Assembly (NCBI GenBank): GCA_021200775.1
Contig: JAJQGB010000004.1
Span: forward strand, 248,001 to 312,000
Direction: 5' to 3'
From: Oscillospiraceae bacterium
GTDB taxonomy: Bacteria; Bacillota; Clostridia; Oscillospirales; Ruminococcaceae
DNA: 64,000 nucleotides
Every line of letters starts with the position of its first letter. The first letter of the stretch is position 1. Shown in pieces: positions 22,718-31,973 of this stretch. The notes beneath the pieces were generated by a model. That model ran no database searches and was not told where the DNA came from. It worked only from the letters and a program-made list of their open reading frames with translations. Made by a program: the position numbers and the translations under genes.

Positions 22718-23956
22718 ATGTTTTTTGAGAGTCTTAAAAACTTTGACCCGGAGGTAGCCGCATCATGTGAGCGTGAACTCAATCGCCAGCGCCACAATAT
22801 CGAGCTTATCGCTTCTGAGAATATCGTTTCCGAAGGAGTACTTCTTGCGGCAGGAAGTGTTCTCACAAACAAGTACGCCGAGGGATACCCTGCAAAGAGA
22901 TACTACGGCGGATGCCAGTATGTAGATGAGGTAGAGGAGATAGCTAGAGAACGTGCCAAGAAGCTCTTTGGAGCAGATCACGCCAACGTCCAGCCTCATA
23001 GCGGCGCAAACGCAAATCTTGCTACTTTCTTTGCACTTCTGCAGCCGGGCGACACCGTCCTTTCGATGAGTCTCGCACACGGCGGACATCTTTCACACGG
23101 TTCACCTGTCAACATCTCCGGCAAGTATTTCCACATTGTTCCTTATGGAGTTTCCGACGAAACCCAAACAATTGATTACGACGAAGTCGAGCGTCTGGCT
23201 CTCGAATGTAAGCCAAAGCTAATCTTAGCTGGTGCTTCCGCATATCCGAGAATCATCGACTTCAAGCGGTTCAGAGAAATTGCAGACGAAGTGGGAGCGT
23301 ATCTGATGGTGGACATGGCTCACATTGCCGGTCTTGTCGCCGCTGGACTTCATCCGAGCCCGATTCCTTATGCAGATGTTGTCACAACCACAACCCACAA
23401 AACTTTAAGAGGACCCAGAGGCGGACTTATTCTCTGCAAGGAACAATACGCAAAGGCAATAGACAAGGCAATCTTCCCCGGAACTCAGGGGGGACCGCTT
23501 ATGCACATCATCGCCGCAAAGGCTGTAGCATTCGGCGAAGCACTTACACCTGAATTTAAGGACTACCAGAAGCAGATTATTGCAAATGCTCAGACGCTTG
23601 CAGACGAATTTACTGCTCACGGAATCAAGCTTGTTTCTGGAGGCACTGACAATCACCTCATGCTTCTTGATTTAAGAGGAACCGGCGTCACCGGCAAGGA
23701 GCTCGAACACCGCCTTGACGAAGTTCACATCACAGCAAACAAGAACGCAATCCCGAACGACCCTGAGAGTCCGTTTATTACAAGCGGCTTGAGAGTCGGC
23801 ACTCCCGCCGTAACCACTAGAGGCTTCGGCGAAAGCGAGATGAAACTCATCGCTGGATGGATTTGCGACTGCATAAGCGATTTCGATGCAAATAAGGAAA
23901 GAGTTACAAATGAGGTTGTCTCGCTCTGCGAGAAATTCCCGATTTACGATAAGTAA
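22718..23956 (+). CDS. glyA: Serine hydroxymethyltransferase
   Basis: 412 aa PLP enzyme converting serine and THF to glycine and 5,10-methylene-THF. PLP lysine in [15 protein letters not shown], substrate region [10 protein letters not shown], and [14 protein letters not shown]-type motif ([11 protein letters not shown]). Length is normal. AAAGGAG ribosome site. First gene of the ZTP-riboswitch operon with fhs, supplying one-carbon units for purines. Confidence 0.98.
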   Translation: MFFESLKNFDPEVAASCERELNRQRHNIELIASENIVSEGVLLAAGSVLTNKYAEGYPAKRYYGGCQYVDEVEEIARERAKKLFGADHANVQPHSGANANLATFFALLQPGDTVLSMSLAHGGHLSHGSPVNISGKYFHIVPYGVSDETQTIDYDEVERLALECKPKLILAGASAYPRIIDFKRFREIADEVGAYLMVDMAHIAGLVAAGLHPSPIPYADVVTTTTHKTLRGPRGGLILCKEQYAKAIDKAIFPGTQGGPLMHIIAAKAVAFGEALTPEFKDYQKQIIANAQTLADEFTAHGIKLVSGGTDNHLMLLDLRGTGVTGKELEHRLDEVHITANKNAIPNDPESPFITSGLRVGTPAVTTRGFGESEMKLIAGWICDCISDFDANKERVTNEVVSLCEKFPIYDK

Positions 23957-23976
23957 TCTCATAAGAGGTGAATATC

Positions 23977-25647
23977 ATGAAAACAGATATTGAAATCGCC
24001 CAGGAATCCGTAATGCTTCCCATCACAAAGATAGCCGAGATTGCAGGAATTGATGAGGACTCGATAGAGCAATACGGAAAGTACAAGGCTAAAGTCGACC
24101 CGAAAATCATCAATGACAATTCGAGAAAGAATGGCAAGCTTATTCTTGTAACTGCAATCACTCCGACTCCTGCCGGTGAAGGCAAAACCACTACAACCAT
24201 CGGTCTTGCAGATGGTCTCAGAAAAATAGGGAAGAACTCGGTTGTAGCCCTCAGAGAACCTTCTTTGGGTCCCGTTTTCGGAATCAAAGGCGGAGCCGCT
24301 GGCGGCGGATATGCTCAGGTGGTTCCGATGGAGGACATCAACCTTCATTTCACCGGTGACTTCCACGCAATAGGTGCCGCAAACAATCTTCTTGCCGCCA
24401 TGATTGACAATCACATTCAGCAGGGAAATGCTCTTGGAATCGACCCTAGAAGAATCACCTGGAAGAGATGTGTCGACATGAACGACCGTCAGCTGAGATT
24501 CATAGTTGACGGCTTGGGAGGAAAGCCTAACGGCACTCCTCGTGAAGACGGCTTCGACATTACCGTTGCAAGCGAAATTATGGCTGTATTCTGTCTTGCA
24601 AACTCTATCGATGACCTGAAAGACAGACTCGGCAGAATAATTATTGGCTATACCTACTCGGGCGAGCCGGTTACTGCTTCTCAGCTTAAAGCAGTAGGAG
24701 CAATGGCGGCACTTCTGAAGGACGCCTTGAAACCGAATCTTGTACAGACTCTGGAACACACTCCGGCTTTAGTACATGGTGGACCTTTTGCAAATATCGC
24801 TCACGGTTGCAATTCCGTCCTGGCAACAAAGCTTGCAATGAAGCTCGGAGATTATGCCGTAACTGAAGCCGGCTTCGGCGCCGATTTGGGGGCAGAGAAG
24901 TTCCTAGATATCAAGTGCCGCATGGCAGGACTCACTCCTTCAGCAGTCGTAATAGTCGCAACTGTCAGAGCTTTAAAAATGCACGGCGGTCTTGCAAAAA
25001 CCGAGCTCGGAAAAGAGGATTTGGATGCCTTGAAGAAAGGTCTGCCGAATCTCCTCAGGCACGTTTCTAACATAAAAAATGTCTATGGTCTGCCGTCTGT
25101 AGTAGCAGTAAACAGGTTCCCGACAGATACCGATGCGGAGATAAATCTCGTCATTGAAGAATGTCGGAAGCTTGGCGTCAACACCGTTCTCTCAGATGTC
25201 TGGGCAAAGGGCGGGGAAGGCGGAATCGAACTTGCCAACGAAGTAGTCAGTCTTTGTGAGGAAGAGACTTCTAACTTCACCTACAGCTGCTCTGATGACA
25301 TGAGCCTTGAAGAGAAGATTAACGTAGTAGTCACTAAAGTTTATGGCGGAAACGGCGTAACCTACCTGCCGGCGGCAAAGAAAGAACTTGCAAGACTCAC
25401 TGAACTCGGCTTCGGCAATCTTCCTGTCTGCATTGCAAAGACTCAGTATTCGTTCTCTGATGACCCGACAAAGCTCGGAGCACCTGAAGACTTCACCGTC
25501 ACTGTAAAGAACGTCAAAGTCTCAGCTGGTGCCGGATTTGTAGTCGTCCTGACGGGGGACATAATGACTATGCCCGGTCTTCCAAAATCTCCTGCGGCTG
25601 AAAGAATAGATGTAAGCTCAGACGGAGTTATAACAGGGCTGTTTTAA
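23977..25647 (+). CDS. fhs: Formate-tetrahydrofolate ligase
   Basis: 556 aa, ATP-dependent synthesis of 10-formyl-THF from formate and THF, a key one-carbon entry point in anaerobes. P-loop [15 protein letters not shown], and family motifs [37 protein letters not shown] (visible in parts) and [13 protein letters not shown] 23977 is set by AGAGGTG; the track start GTG 23968 overlaps the ribosome site. It follows glyA by 20 bases under the same riboswitch. Confidence 0.98.
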   Translation: MKTDIEIAQESVMLPITKIAEIAGIDEDSIEQYGKYKAKVDPKIINDNSRKNGKLILVTAITPTPAGEGKTTTTIGLADGLRKIGKNSVVALREPSLGPVFGIKGGAAGGGYAQVVPMEDINLHFTGDFHAIGAANNLLAAMIDNHIQQGNALGIDPRRITWKRCVDMNDRQLRFIVDGLGGKPNGTPREDGFDITVASEIMAVFCLANSIDDLKDRLGRIIIGYTYSGEPVTASQLKAVGAMAALLKDALKPNLVQTLEHTPALVHGGPFANIAHGCNSVLATKLAMKLGDYAVTEAGFGADLGAEKFLDIKCRMAGLTPSAVVIVATVRALKMHGGLAKTELGKEDLDALKKGLPNLLRHVSNIKNVYGLPSVVAVNRFPTDTDAEINLVIEECRKLGVNTVLSDVWAKGGEGGIELANEVVSLCEEETSNFTYSCSDDMSLEEKINVVVTKVYGGNGVTYLPAAKKELARLTELGFGNLPVCIAKTQYSFSDDPTKLGAPEDFTVTVKNVKVSAGAGFVVVLTGDIMTMPGLPKSPAAERIDVSSDGVITGLF

Positions 25648-25658
25648 GAAATAATAAG

Positions 25659-25687
25659 AACCGGCAGTGTGATTCTGCCGGTTTTCT
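25659..25687 (+). terminator. Terminator of glyA-fhs
   Basis: AACCGGCAG / CTGCCGGTT perfect 9-bp stem, 7-base loop, TTCTT tail. Confidence 0.88.
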
Positions 25688-25690
25688 TAT

Positions 25691-25722
25691 CAAAAAAGTC
25701 GCCGCAACACTAATTGCGACGA
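25691..25722 (-). terminator. Terminator of tRNA-Pro
   Basis: Minus strand GTCGTCGCA / TGCGGCGAC (one G-U or mismatch) followed by TTTTTTG. Confidence 0.8.
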
Positions 25723-25725
25723 CTA

Positions 25726-25802
25726 TGGTCGGGATGACAGGACTCGAACCTGCGGCATCCTGCTCCCAAAGCAGGCGCTCTACCAAACTGAGCCACATCC
25801 CG
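25726..25802 (-). tRNA. tRNA-Pro (anticodon TGG)
   Basis: Minus-strand acceptor stem CGGGATG / CATCCCG, T loop GTTCGAGTC, anticodon loop TTTGGGA giving TGG (Pro). CCA encoded at 25726-25728. Confidence 0.96.
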
Positions 25803-25820
25803 ATTGAATTGACACCATGT

Positions 25821-25849
25821 ATTATAGCCGCATTTTTCGATTCTGTCAA
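25821..25849 (-). promoter_or_regulatory. Promoter of tRNA-Pro
   Basis: Minus strand consensus TTGACA, 17-bp spacer, TATAAT, ending 18 bases before the tRNA. Confidence 0.92.
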
Positions 25850-25940
25850 TATCTTTTTTTGAACTTGTGAGTATAATTGTTCAGGATATAGCCATTTTTA
25901 TAAGAAGTGGCGAAAATTCTTTTTGTCGTTCAAAAAAGTA

Positions 25941-25969
25941 TTGACAGACGATTGTGCAAATGGTATAAT
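25941..25969 (+). promoter_or_regulatory. Promoter of the secreted protein gene at 26011
   Basis: Consensus TTGACA, 17-bp spacer, TATAAT; GGAGG ribosome site follows. Predicts strong expression. Confidence 0.9.
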
Positions 25970-26010
25970 GAGTACGGTTAAAAACCATATTATATTAGGA
26001 GGAAAATAAC

Positions 26011-26676
26011 ATGAAGAAAATTTTGGCAATTGTCATGGCAGTCGCAATGGTTATGGCTCTCTCTGTAACCGCTTTTGCTGCTGAGCTCGAAGCTACCCTT
26101 TCTTTGGATAACCTCGGCTACTACGGCGGAACCGATAACACCGGTGTAACCGAAGTTGATGGCGGACTTAACTGCAGTGGTGCACAGTTCGACGTTATGC
26201 TTCCTGTAACCGTTGAAGTTGGCGAGACCGTTACCATCCACATCAAGGGTTCTTCTGACGGCGATTTCAGAGTTTGGCTCATCGACAGCGCTAACACCGC
26301 TTCAAATCAGGTTTATTCTACTACTGATTTGGGTCTTTCTGGCGGAGAGTTCGACACCTATGTCACTCTTACCTGCTCTGACTACGACTCTAAGGGCGTA
26401 ACCTCTGCAAGTGCTATCTCCTTCAAGGGCATTGCTTATGGCACCAACCTTGACAACTTCACTATCACCTACATTGGCGTAGTTACCGATGGCGAAGAAG
26501 TTGCTGAGACCACTGACGATGCTGATGCTACTGAAGAGACTGCTGATGCTTCCGAAGAGACCACTGAAGCTGCTGAGACAACAACCACTACTACCAATGC
26601 TGACACCGGCGTTGTTCTGGCTGTTCTCCCGATGGCTGTAGCTGCTGCTGCTGTTGTTGCTTCCAAGAGAAGATAA
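26011..26676 (+). CDS. Secreted surface protein, unknown beta-rich domain
   Basis: 221 aa. Signal peptide (KKILAIVMAVAMVMALSVTAFAAE), a beta-rich domain of about 130 residues (VMLPVTVEVGETVTIHIKGS, FDTYVTLTCSDYDSKGV) that may bind carbohydrate but is not one I can name, a Glu/Thr/Ala-rich linker, and a C-terminal NADTG-hydrophobic-KRR segment (VVLAVLPMAVAAAAVVASKRR) that anchors or sorts it to the envelope. Consensus promoter, strong ribosome site and highly biased codons suggest an abundant product. Confidence 0.82.
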   Translation: MKKILAIVMAVAMVMALSVTAFAAELEATLSLDNLGYYGGTDNTGVTEVDGGLNCSGAQFDVMLPVTVEVGETVTIHIKGSSDGDFRVWLIDSANTASNQVYSTTDLGLSGGEFDTYVTLTCSDYDSKGVTSASAISFKGIAYGTNLDNFTITYIGVVTDGEEVAETTDDADATEETADASEETTEAAETTTTTTNADTGVVLAVLPMAVAAAAVVASKRR

Positions 26677-26713
26677 TCTGACAGAAACAAAGTTGAACAA
26701 AGACAACTGAAAA

Positions 26714-26743
26714 GAAATGCCTCCTTTCGGGGGCATTCTTTTT
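26714..26743 (+). terminator. Terminator of the secreted protein gene
   Basis: AAATGCCTCC / GGGGGCATT stem with TTTC loop, then CTTTTTG. It also lies just beyond the stop of the converging cotH gene. Confidence 0.85.
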
Positions 26744-26767
26744 GTGCTTATATTTGGAGTAGGGAAG

Positions 26768-28432
26768 TCATCCCCAAAGGGTATTTAGATATTCAACTCT
26801 GTTCCTTGTCCATCTGATTGTAGCGAGGGCACTCGACGTGCGGCTCTTGCCATCCTTATCAAAATCATCTGAGTACGTATTGACCGTGTCAGTGACCTCG
26901 TCAAGAGCTTCAAGGATGTATGAGTATCTTTCCTGCCATTTTTCGCTCACAAGCTCCTGGAACCAGTCGGCGGAGTAGAGAAGAATGAGCCACGGATTTG
27001 AACGGTCACCCCAGTTATTGACGAAATAATCGTCCTTGAACTTCGCCGCATAAAGTCCGCCGTCAGAATCGGAGCTATAGTCACCATATGCCCAACTGAA
27101 ATCCCAGGGAGCAACACAGGTGAGCGTGGGATAAATTGAATTCTCGCTGAAATCGACCGCAAAGAAGAAGCTTCCGCCACCGACATCCTGGTCGTTCACA
27201 ATCTCATAGGTGATGTACATATCTACAAACGACTCGATGTCCATAACCTGAGAGATGCAATCGTATGCCGACTCAAACTCCTCCTGTGCCAAAGTCAAAG
27301 TGAAATCATTGTCGACCCTGTCCACCCGGTAATACTCGCCATATTTGATTGCTCGCATTGCAACCTCATAGCAGACCTCAAAATATCTCTCGATAAAGTC
27401 AAGCTGTTCCTCAGAATACAGGTCGTTTCTCACCGTATAGTAATACTTCACGGGGACTCTCGAAGTTCCGTAAACATCGGTTATTGACTCTTTGTTGTAG
27501 TTCAGAAGAAATCTCCACGTCTCGCCACTTGAATAGTTATCAAGCTCTACGAGATAGCCTATATCCGTCCCGGTATAGCCTTCCTCGGCTTCGGTAATTG
27601 CCACTCTGTTCTCGTTTTCCTGAGTCTGTTCGCAGAGAAGATAGATTCCCATGTATTCTTCGTTGATGTATACCTGCACGAAGGTGGAATCGGAAACGTA
27701 ATACATTCCGGCGTTTATAGCCGAAGCAAGGGTAAATGCAAGATGGTCTCTGACACCGTAGTTATATGTTTTCAGCAGTACCCACGACTTGCATTTTGCT
27801 CCGTCATTGAGCCCGAGAACCGACTGCTTCTTCGTAAACTTGATTCGGTAGGGTGCACCGTTGGCTCTTATCTGGTCGACATCGCCATAGTATGCGCTCG
27901 CATTCCCTCTGACCCTTATCTGAGCCTCGGTTGCATCCATAACGTACTCGGAATTGCAGTTCATAATCTCAACAATGCAATTCACATACTCGTCGAGTGA
28001 AAGAACTTCCTGTTCATCTTCAGTCGAGACGGAAATAATCGGGAGCTCACATTCTGAGCATATCTGAGAGTAGAAGCTACTTCGTTCGCTCCTCGAAAGC
28101 CCATACATCTCATACAAGTCATCAGGAGTCAGGTTGTCATAGTTGAAATCTTCGGTGTAGTCGTCCACAATCAAGCCGGAAGCATCAGTCACTGCTTCTT
28201 CCGTGGTATCAGGGCTTTCAGTCACAGCCTCAGTAGCGGTTGTCGAGTCAGATTGCGTGACTATATGCGAGGGCACATTATCCGAAACGGTCGTGACCTC
28301 TTCTGAAGATGAAACTGTTGTGGTTGCGTTTTCGGTTGTATCTTTTATTTCTGTCGAAGTACAGGCTGTCATACTGCTTGTGAGAACTGCCACGGCACAT
28401 ACAACGGCAATAAGCCTTTTTTTGTCATTCAT
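26768..28432 (-). CDS. CotH-kinase family lipoprotein
   Basis: 554 aa. Lipoprotein signal (LIAVVCAVAVLTSSMTACTS), Thr/Ser/Glu-rich linker of about 80 residues, then a CotH domain: RVRGNASAYYG, WVLLKTYNYGVRDHLAFTLA, VYINEEYMGIYLLCEQ and the C-terminal WDFSWAYGD. CotH proteins are protein kinase-like; in Bacillus they phosphorylate spore coat proteins, and in cellulosome bacteria they are common on surface complexes. A surface role beside the Thr-linker proteins here is inferred. Single gene with its own promoter. Confidence 0.9.
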   Translation of the reverse strand: MNDKKRLIAVVCAVAVLTSSMTACTSTEIKDTTENATTTVSSSEEVTTVSDNVPSHIVTQSDSTTATEAVTESPDTTEEAVTDASGLIVDDYTEDFNYDNLTPDDLYEMYGLSRSERSSFYSQICSECELPIISVSTEDEQEVLSLDEYVNCIVEIMNCNSEYVMDATEAQIRVRGNASAYYGDVDQIRANGAPYRIKFTKKQSVLGLNDGAKCKSWVLLKTYNYGVRDHLAFTLASAINAGMYYVSDSTFVQVYINEEYMGIYLLCEQTQENENRVAITEAEEGYTGTDIGYLVELDNYSSGETWRFLLNYNKESITDVYGTSRVPVKYYYTVRNDLYSEEQLDFIERYFEVCYEVAMRAIKYGEYYRVDRVDNDFTLTLAQEEFESAYDCISQVMDIESFVDMYITYEIVNDQDVGGGSFFFAVDFSENSIYPTLTCVAPWDFSWAYGDYSSDSDGGLYAAKFKDDYFVNNWGDRSNPWLILLYSADWFQELVSEKWQERYSYILEALDEVTDTVNTYSDDFDKDGKSRTSSALATIRWTRNRVEYLNTLWG

Positions 28433-28488
28433 TTTCTATACTTCCTTAATATAAATCGGACAAGCCGTTTATCTTTCATTCGTCCTAC

Positions 28489-28517
28489 ATTTTATCACAC
28501 AGTGCGGCATATTTCAA
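28489..28517 (-). promoter_or_regulatory. Promoter of the cotH-type gene
   Basis: Minus strand TTGAAA, 17-bp spacer, TAAAAT, 56 bases before the ATG. Confidence 0.7.
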
Positions 28518-28562
28518 GATACAATACGGTTACAAAATCATTAAGATTTGCGAGGGTAACAG

Positions 28563-28591
28563 TTGACAAAAACCGGCGAATAGAGTAAAAT
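28563..28591 (+). promoter_or_regulatory. Promoter of the pseudouridine synthase gene
   Basis: TTGACA, 17-bp spacer, TAAAAT, 30 bases before the ATG; a GAGGTACG ribosome site lies between. Confidence 0.85.
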
Positions 28592-28621
28592 ACACATGTA
28601 GAGAAAATTTCGAGGTACGAT

Positions 28622-29581
28622 ATGAAAAGCTACAAGATAAATCGCAACGATGCCGGTCAGCGTGTGGACAAGTTTATTACAAAAGCAGTTCCAAAGCTTC
28701 CGCAATCGCTTATGTACAAATATATCCGCATCAAAAGAATCAAGCTGAATCACGCTAGATGCGAAATATCAACACGGCTCAATGAAGGCGATATCTTGGA
28801 GCTTTATATCAACGATGAATTCTTCGAGGAACCTTCCGAAAACGATTTTCTTCTCGTCAGCAGTAAAATCGAGATTGTCTATGAGGACGAGAATTTACTG
28901 ATAGTCGACAAACCCTGTGGGCTCGTGGTTCATGAGGACGATGAGAACACCATCGACACCCTCATCAACCGAATCAAGAAGTATCTCTACGAAAAAGGGG
29001 AGTATAACCCCGAAGAAGAAGCGAGCTTTGCTCCGTCACTCTGCAATCGCCTCGACAGAAATACCGAGGGACTCGTCATCTGCGCCAAGAACGCAGAAAG
29101 CCTGAGAATTCTGAATCTTGCCGTCAAAGAAAGGCGAATCAGAAAAAAGTATCTTTGCACTGTGATAGGGGAGCCTATGCCAACAGAAGCTACAATAAAG
29201 GCTTATCTTACTAAAAACGAAGCCGAGAACACTGTCAGAATTTACGATAAACCCGTAAACAGTGCTAAAGAGATTATAACCGGATACAGAGTTCTCTCAA
29301 CAAACGGTGATTTGTCGCTCTGTGAAATTGACCTCATCACCGGCAGAACTCATCAGATACGAGCTCATATGGCACATATCGGACACCCGGTATTAGGTGA
29401 TGGAAAGTATGGCATGGGCGACATCAATCGGAAATACTCTGTCAAAACTCAGGCATTGCAAGCGCACAGCCTGAAGTTCGAGCTCGGAGACATCAGCGGT
29501 AGTCTTGCGTATCTTGACGGCAAAGAATTCGTAGCAAAACCTGCGTGGTTCCAGGAAAAGTTCTTTCCTGACTATAAATAA
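28622..29581 (+). CDS. RluA-family 23S rRNA pseudouridine synthase
   Basis: 319 aa. N-terminal S4 RNA-binding domain (GQRVDKFITKAVPKLPQSLMYKYIRIKRIKL) and a pseudouridine synthase domain with the catalytic Asp in NRLDRNTEGLVICAK and the closing motif LITGRTHQIRAHMAHIGHPVLGD. It resembles RluC/RluD-type enzymes that modify 23S rRNA; the exact uridine cannot be told. TSCPD gene follows after 37 bases, probably in the same transcript. Confidence 0.95.
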   Translation: MKSYKINRNDAGQRVDKFITKAVPKLPQSLMYKYIRIKRIKLNHARCEISTRLNEGDILELYINDEFFEEPSENDFLLVSSKIEIVYEDENLLIVDKPCGLVVHEDDENTIDTLINRIKKYLYEKGEYNPEEEASFAPSLCNRLDRNTEGLVICAKNAESLRILNLAVKERRIRKKYLCTVIGEPMPTEATIKAYLTKNEAENTVRIYDKPVNSAKEIITGYRVLSTNGDLSLCEIDLITGRTHQIRAHMAHIGHPVLGDGKYGMGDINRKYSVKTQALQAHSLKFELGDISGSLAYLDGKEFVAKPAWFQEKFFPDYK

Positions 29582-29618
29582 AAAATTACAATTCGTATAA
29601 AAGTAAGGAGTAACAAAA

Positions 29619-29861
29619 ATGACTTATACCTATCAGACAAAAGGCACCTGCTCACGGCAGATTAATTTCGAGGTTGAAAACGGCATTATCGGTGACGTTT
29701 CCTTCGTCGGAGGTTGCAATGGCAACCTAAAAGGCATTTCAAGCCTTGTAAAGGGCATGAAAGTAGAGGATGCAATTTCTAAGCTTGAAGGAATCAAGTG
29801 CGGAGCTAAGAACACTTCCTGCCCCGACCAGTTCGCTCAGGCTCTCAAAGCCGCACTTTGA
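29619..29861 (+). CDS. TIGR03905-type TSCPD domain protein
   Basis: 80 aa stand-alone TSCPD domain (the family name comes from the motif, here TSCPDQFAQALK), with cysteines at CSRQ, GGCNGN and KCGAKNTSCPD. This domain is also found at the C-terminus of some class II ribonucleotide reductases, and the small stand-alone form is frequent in Clostridia with unknown role, possibly metal binding. AAGGAG ribosome site. Confidence 0.9.
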   Translation: MTYTYQTKGTCSRQINFEVENGIIGDVSFVGGCNGNLKGISSLVKGMKVEDAISKLEGIKCGAKNTSCPDQFAQALKAAL

Positions 29862-29891
29862 TTTTCAGACCCGGAACTTCATTCAAGAAAG

Positions 29892-29927
29892 AATCAGGAA
29901 ATGCAAATTTGCGGCTCCTGATTTTTC
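29892..29927 (+). terminator. Terminator after the TSCPD gene
   Basis: AATCAGGA / TCCTGATT stem with a 16-base loop containing a further GCAAATTTGC palindrome, then TTTCC. Confidence 0.75.
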
Positions 29928-29950
29928 CTTGTGATTACTATTATTAGTCG

Positions 29951-29979
29951 TTGACATTTCAGCGATTCTATGATATCAT
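29951..29979 (+). promoter_or_regulatory. Promoter of uvrBA
   Basis: TTGACA, 17-bp spacer, TATCAT, followed by AACAACATACGTTCTT before the ribosome site. The AACATACGTTCT stretch is a near match to a Gram-positive LexA box (GAACNNNNGTTC) and could make the operon SOS-inducible, but only one half fits well. Confidence 0.75.
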
Positions 29980-30010
29980 AACAACATACGTTCTTAATTT
30001 GGAGGTTGCT

Positions 30011-31969
30011 ATGGACAAATTTGTACTTAAAAGTAAATACAAGCCCACCGGCGACCAGCCACAGGCAATCGAGAAGCTTTCAGAAGGCATCAACAGCGGT
30101 ATGAAAAAGCAAACGCTTCTTGGCGTTACCGGCTCCGGAAAGACCTTCACGATGGCTAATGTCATTGCAAATGTCAATCGTCCTACTCTTGTTCTGGAGC
30201 CCAATAAGACGCTTGCGGCACAAATTTGCTCCGAGCTCCGTGAGTTTTTCCCGGATAGCGCTGTAGAATTCTTCGTCTCTTACTACGATTACTATCAACC
30301 TGAGGCTTATATCCCGGCAACTGATGTCTATATCGAAAAAGACTCAGATGTCAATGACGAAATCGACCGTTTAAGACACTCTGCAACAGCCGCCCTGACC
30401 GAAAGGCGAGACGTTGTAATCGTTGCGAGTGTTTCTTGCATCTATTCTTTAGGCGACCCGGAAGAGTACAAGAGTATGATTGTCTCTGTCCGTAAGGGCA
30501 TGACCAAATCACGAGATGATTTGATTCATGAGCTTGTCTCAATCCAGTACGAGAGAAATGATATCGACTTCCAGAGAAACCGTTTCAGAGTAAGAGGGGA
30601 TACTGTAGACGTATTTCCGACAAGTTACAATGAAACTGCAATAAGAATCGAGTTCTTTGGAGATGAGGTCGACAGAATTACCGAAGTAAACGTCGTCACC
30701 GGCGAAGCTGTACGGACACTTCTTCACGTTGCGATTTTCCCGGCATCTCACTATATCACCGGCAAGGAGAGACTCAATGCCGCAATCCACGACATTGAGG
30801 ATGAAATGCACGAAAGGGTTGAGTTCTTCAAGTCTCAGGACAAGCTTATCGAGGCTCAGAGAATCGAACAACGTGTCAATTACGACATGGAAATGTTGCA
30901 GGAAGTCGGTTTTTGCAGTGGAATCGAGAACTATTCACGAGTCCTTGCAAGACGTGAACCTGGTGCGGTTCCGTTCACACTTTTAGACTTCTTCCCGGAT
31001 GACTTTCTTCTCATTGTAGACGAGTCCCACGTTGCACTTCCTCAGGTCAGAGGAATGTTCGCAGGCGACAGGGCAAGAAAACAGACTTTGGTCGACTATG
31101 GCTTCCGTCTTCCATCGGCACTTGACAACCGACCGCTAACATTCGACGAATTTTATTCGAGGTGCGACCAAGCGGTCTTTGTGTCCGCCACTCCCGGAGA
31201 CTTTGAACTTTCCGAATCGGAGCAGGTTGTCGAGCAGATTATCCGTCCCACCGGACTTTTGGACCCGTTGATTGAAGTTAAACCCACAGCTGGTCAGATT
31301 GACGACCTGGTTCTTGAAATCAACGAACGAGCCGAAAAGAAGGAGCGAGTTTTGGTAACAACTCTCACAGTCAAAATGGCTGAGGATTTAACAGGCTACC
31401 TTCAAAAACTCGGAGTAAGAGTAAGATACATGCACCATTCAATTGATACTATCGAGCGAATGGAAATTATAAGAGATTTAAGACTCGGTGAATTTGATGT
31501 TCTGGTCGGAATAAACCTTCTGAGAGAAGGTCTTGACCTGCCGGAGGTTTCTCTTGTAGCAATTCTGGATGCCGATAAGGAAGGCTTCCTGCGAAGCGAG
31601 CGCTCCCTTATCCAGACCATAGGCAGAGCCGCAAGAAACTCAGGCGGCAAAGTAATCATGTATGCAGACAGCGTAACTGATTCGATGGAAAAGGCTATCA
31701 CTGAAACAGAACGACGTCGTGCCATTCAGGAGGAGTACAATACTCAACATGGTATAACGCCGAAAACTATCGTAAAAGAAGTCCACGACGTAATCGAAAT
31801 ATCATCAAAGAAAGATGTTAATAAGAAAGCCGTCCACTACACCAAGCGTGAGCGTATGGAACTTATCGACAAGCTTTCAAAGCAAATGAGGGAAGCCGCA
31901 CGGCAACTCAACTTCGAGCAGGCGGCTTACCTGAGAGACAAGATAGCAGAGCTCAGAAAGGAAGGATGA
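30011..31969 (+). CDS. uvrB: Excinuclease ABC subunit B
   Basis: 652 aa damage-recognition helicase of nucleotide excision repair. Walker [14 protein letters not shown], beta-hairpin region [19 protein letters not shown]-like [13 protein letters not shown], motif [11 protein letters not shown], and a C-terminal UVR domain ([22 protein letters not shown]) for UvrC contact. ATG 30011 is set by GGAGG; the track's 20-residue extension lies in the promoter. uvrA follows after 4 bases. Confidence 0.98.
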   Translation: MDKFVLKSKYKPTGDQPQAIEKLSEGINSGMKKQTLLGVTGSGKTFTMANVIANVNRPTLVLEPNKTLAAQICSELREFFPDSAVEFFVSYYDYYQPEAYIPATDVYIEKDSDVNDEIDRLRHSATAALTERRDVVIVASVSCIYSLGDPEEYKSMIVSVRKGMTKSRDDLIHELVSIQYERNDIDFQRNRFRVRGDTVDVFPTSYNETAIRIEFFGDEVDRITEVNVVTGEAVRTLLHVAIFPASHYITGKERLNAAIHDIEDEMHERVEFFKSQDKLIEAQRIEQRVNYDMEMLQEVGFCSGIENYSRVLARREPGAVPFTLLDFFPDDFLLIVDESHVALPQVRGMFAGDRARKQTLVDYGFRLPSALDNRPLTFDEFYSRCDQAVFVSATPGDFELSESEQVVEQIIRPTGLLDPLIEVKPTAGQIDDLVLEINERAEKKERVLVTTLTVKMAEDLTGYLQKLGVRVRYMHHSIDTIERMEIIRDLRLGEFDVLVGINLLREGLDLPEVSLVAILDADKEGFLRSERSLIQTIGRAARNSGGKVIMYADSVTDSMEKAITETERRRAIQEEYNTQHGITPKTIVKEVHDVIEISSKKDVNKKAVHYTKRERMELIDKLSKQMREAARQLNFEQAAYLRDKIAELRKEG

Positions 31970-31973
31970 TTAT

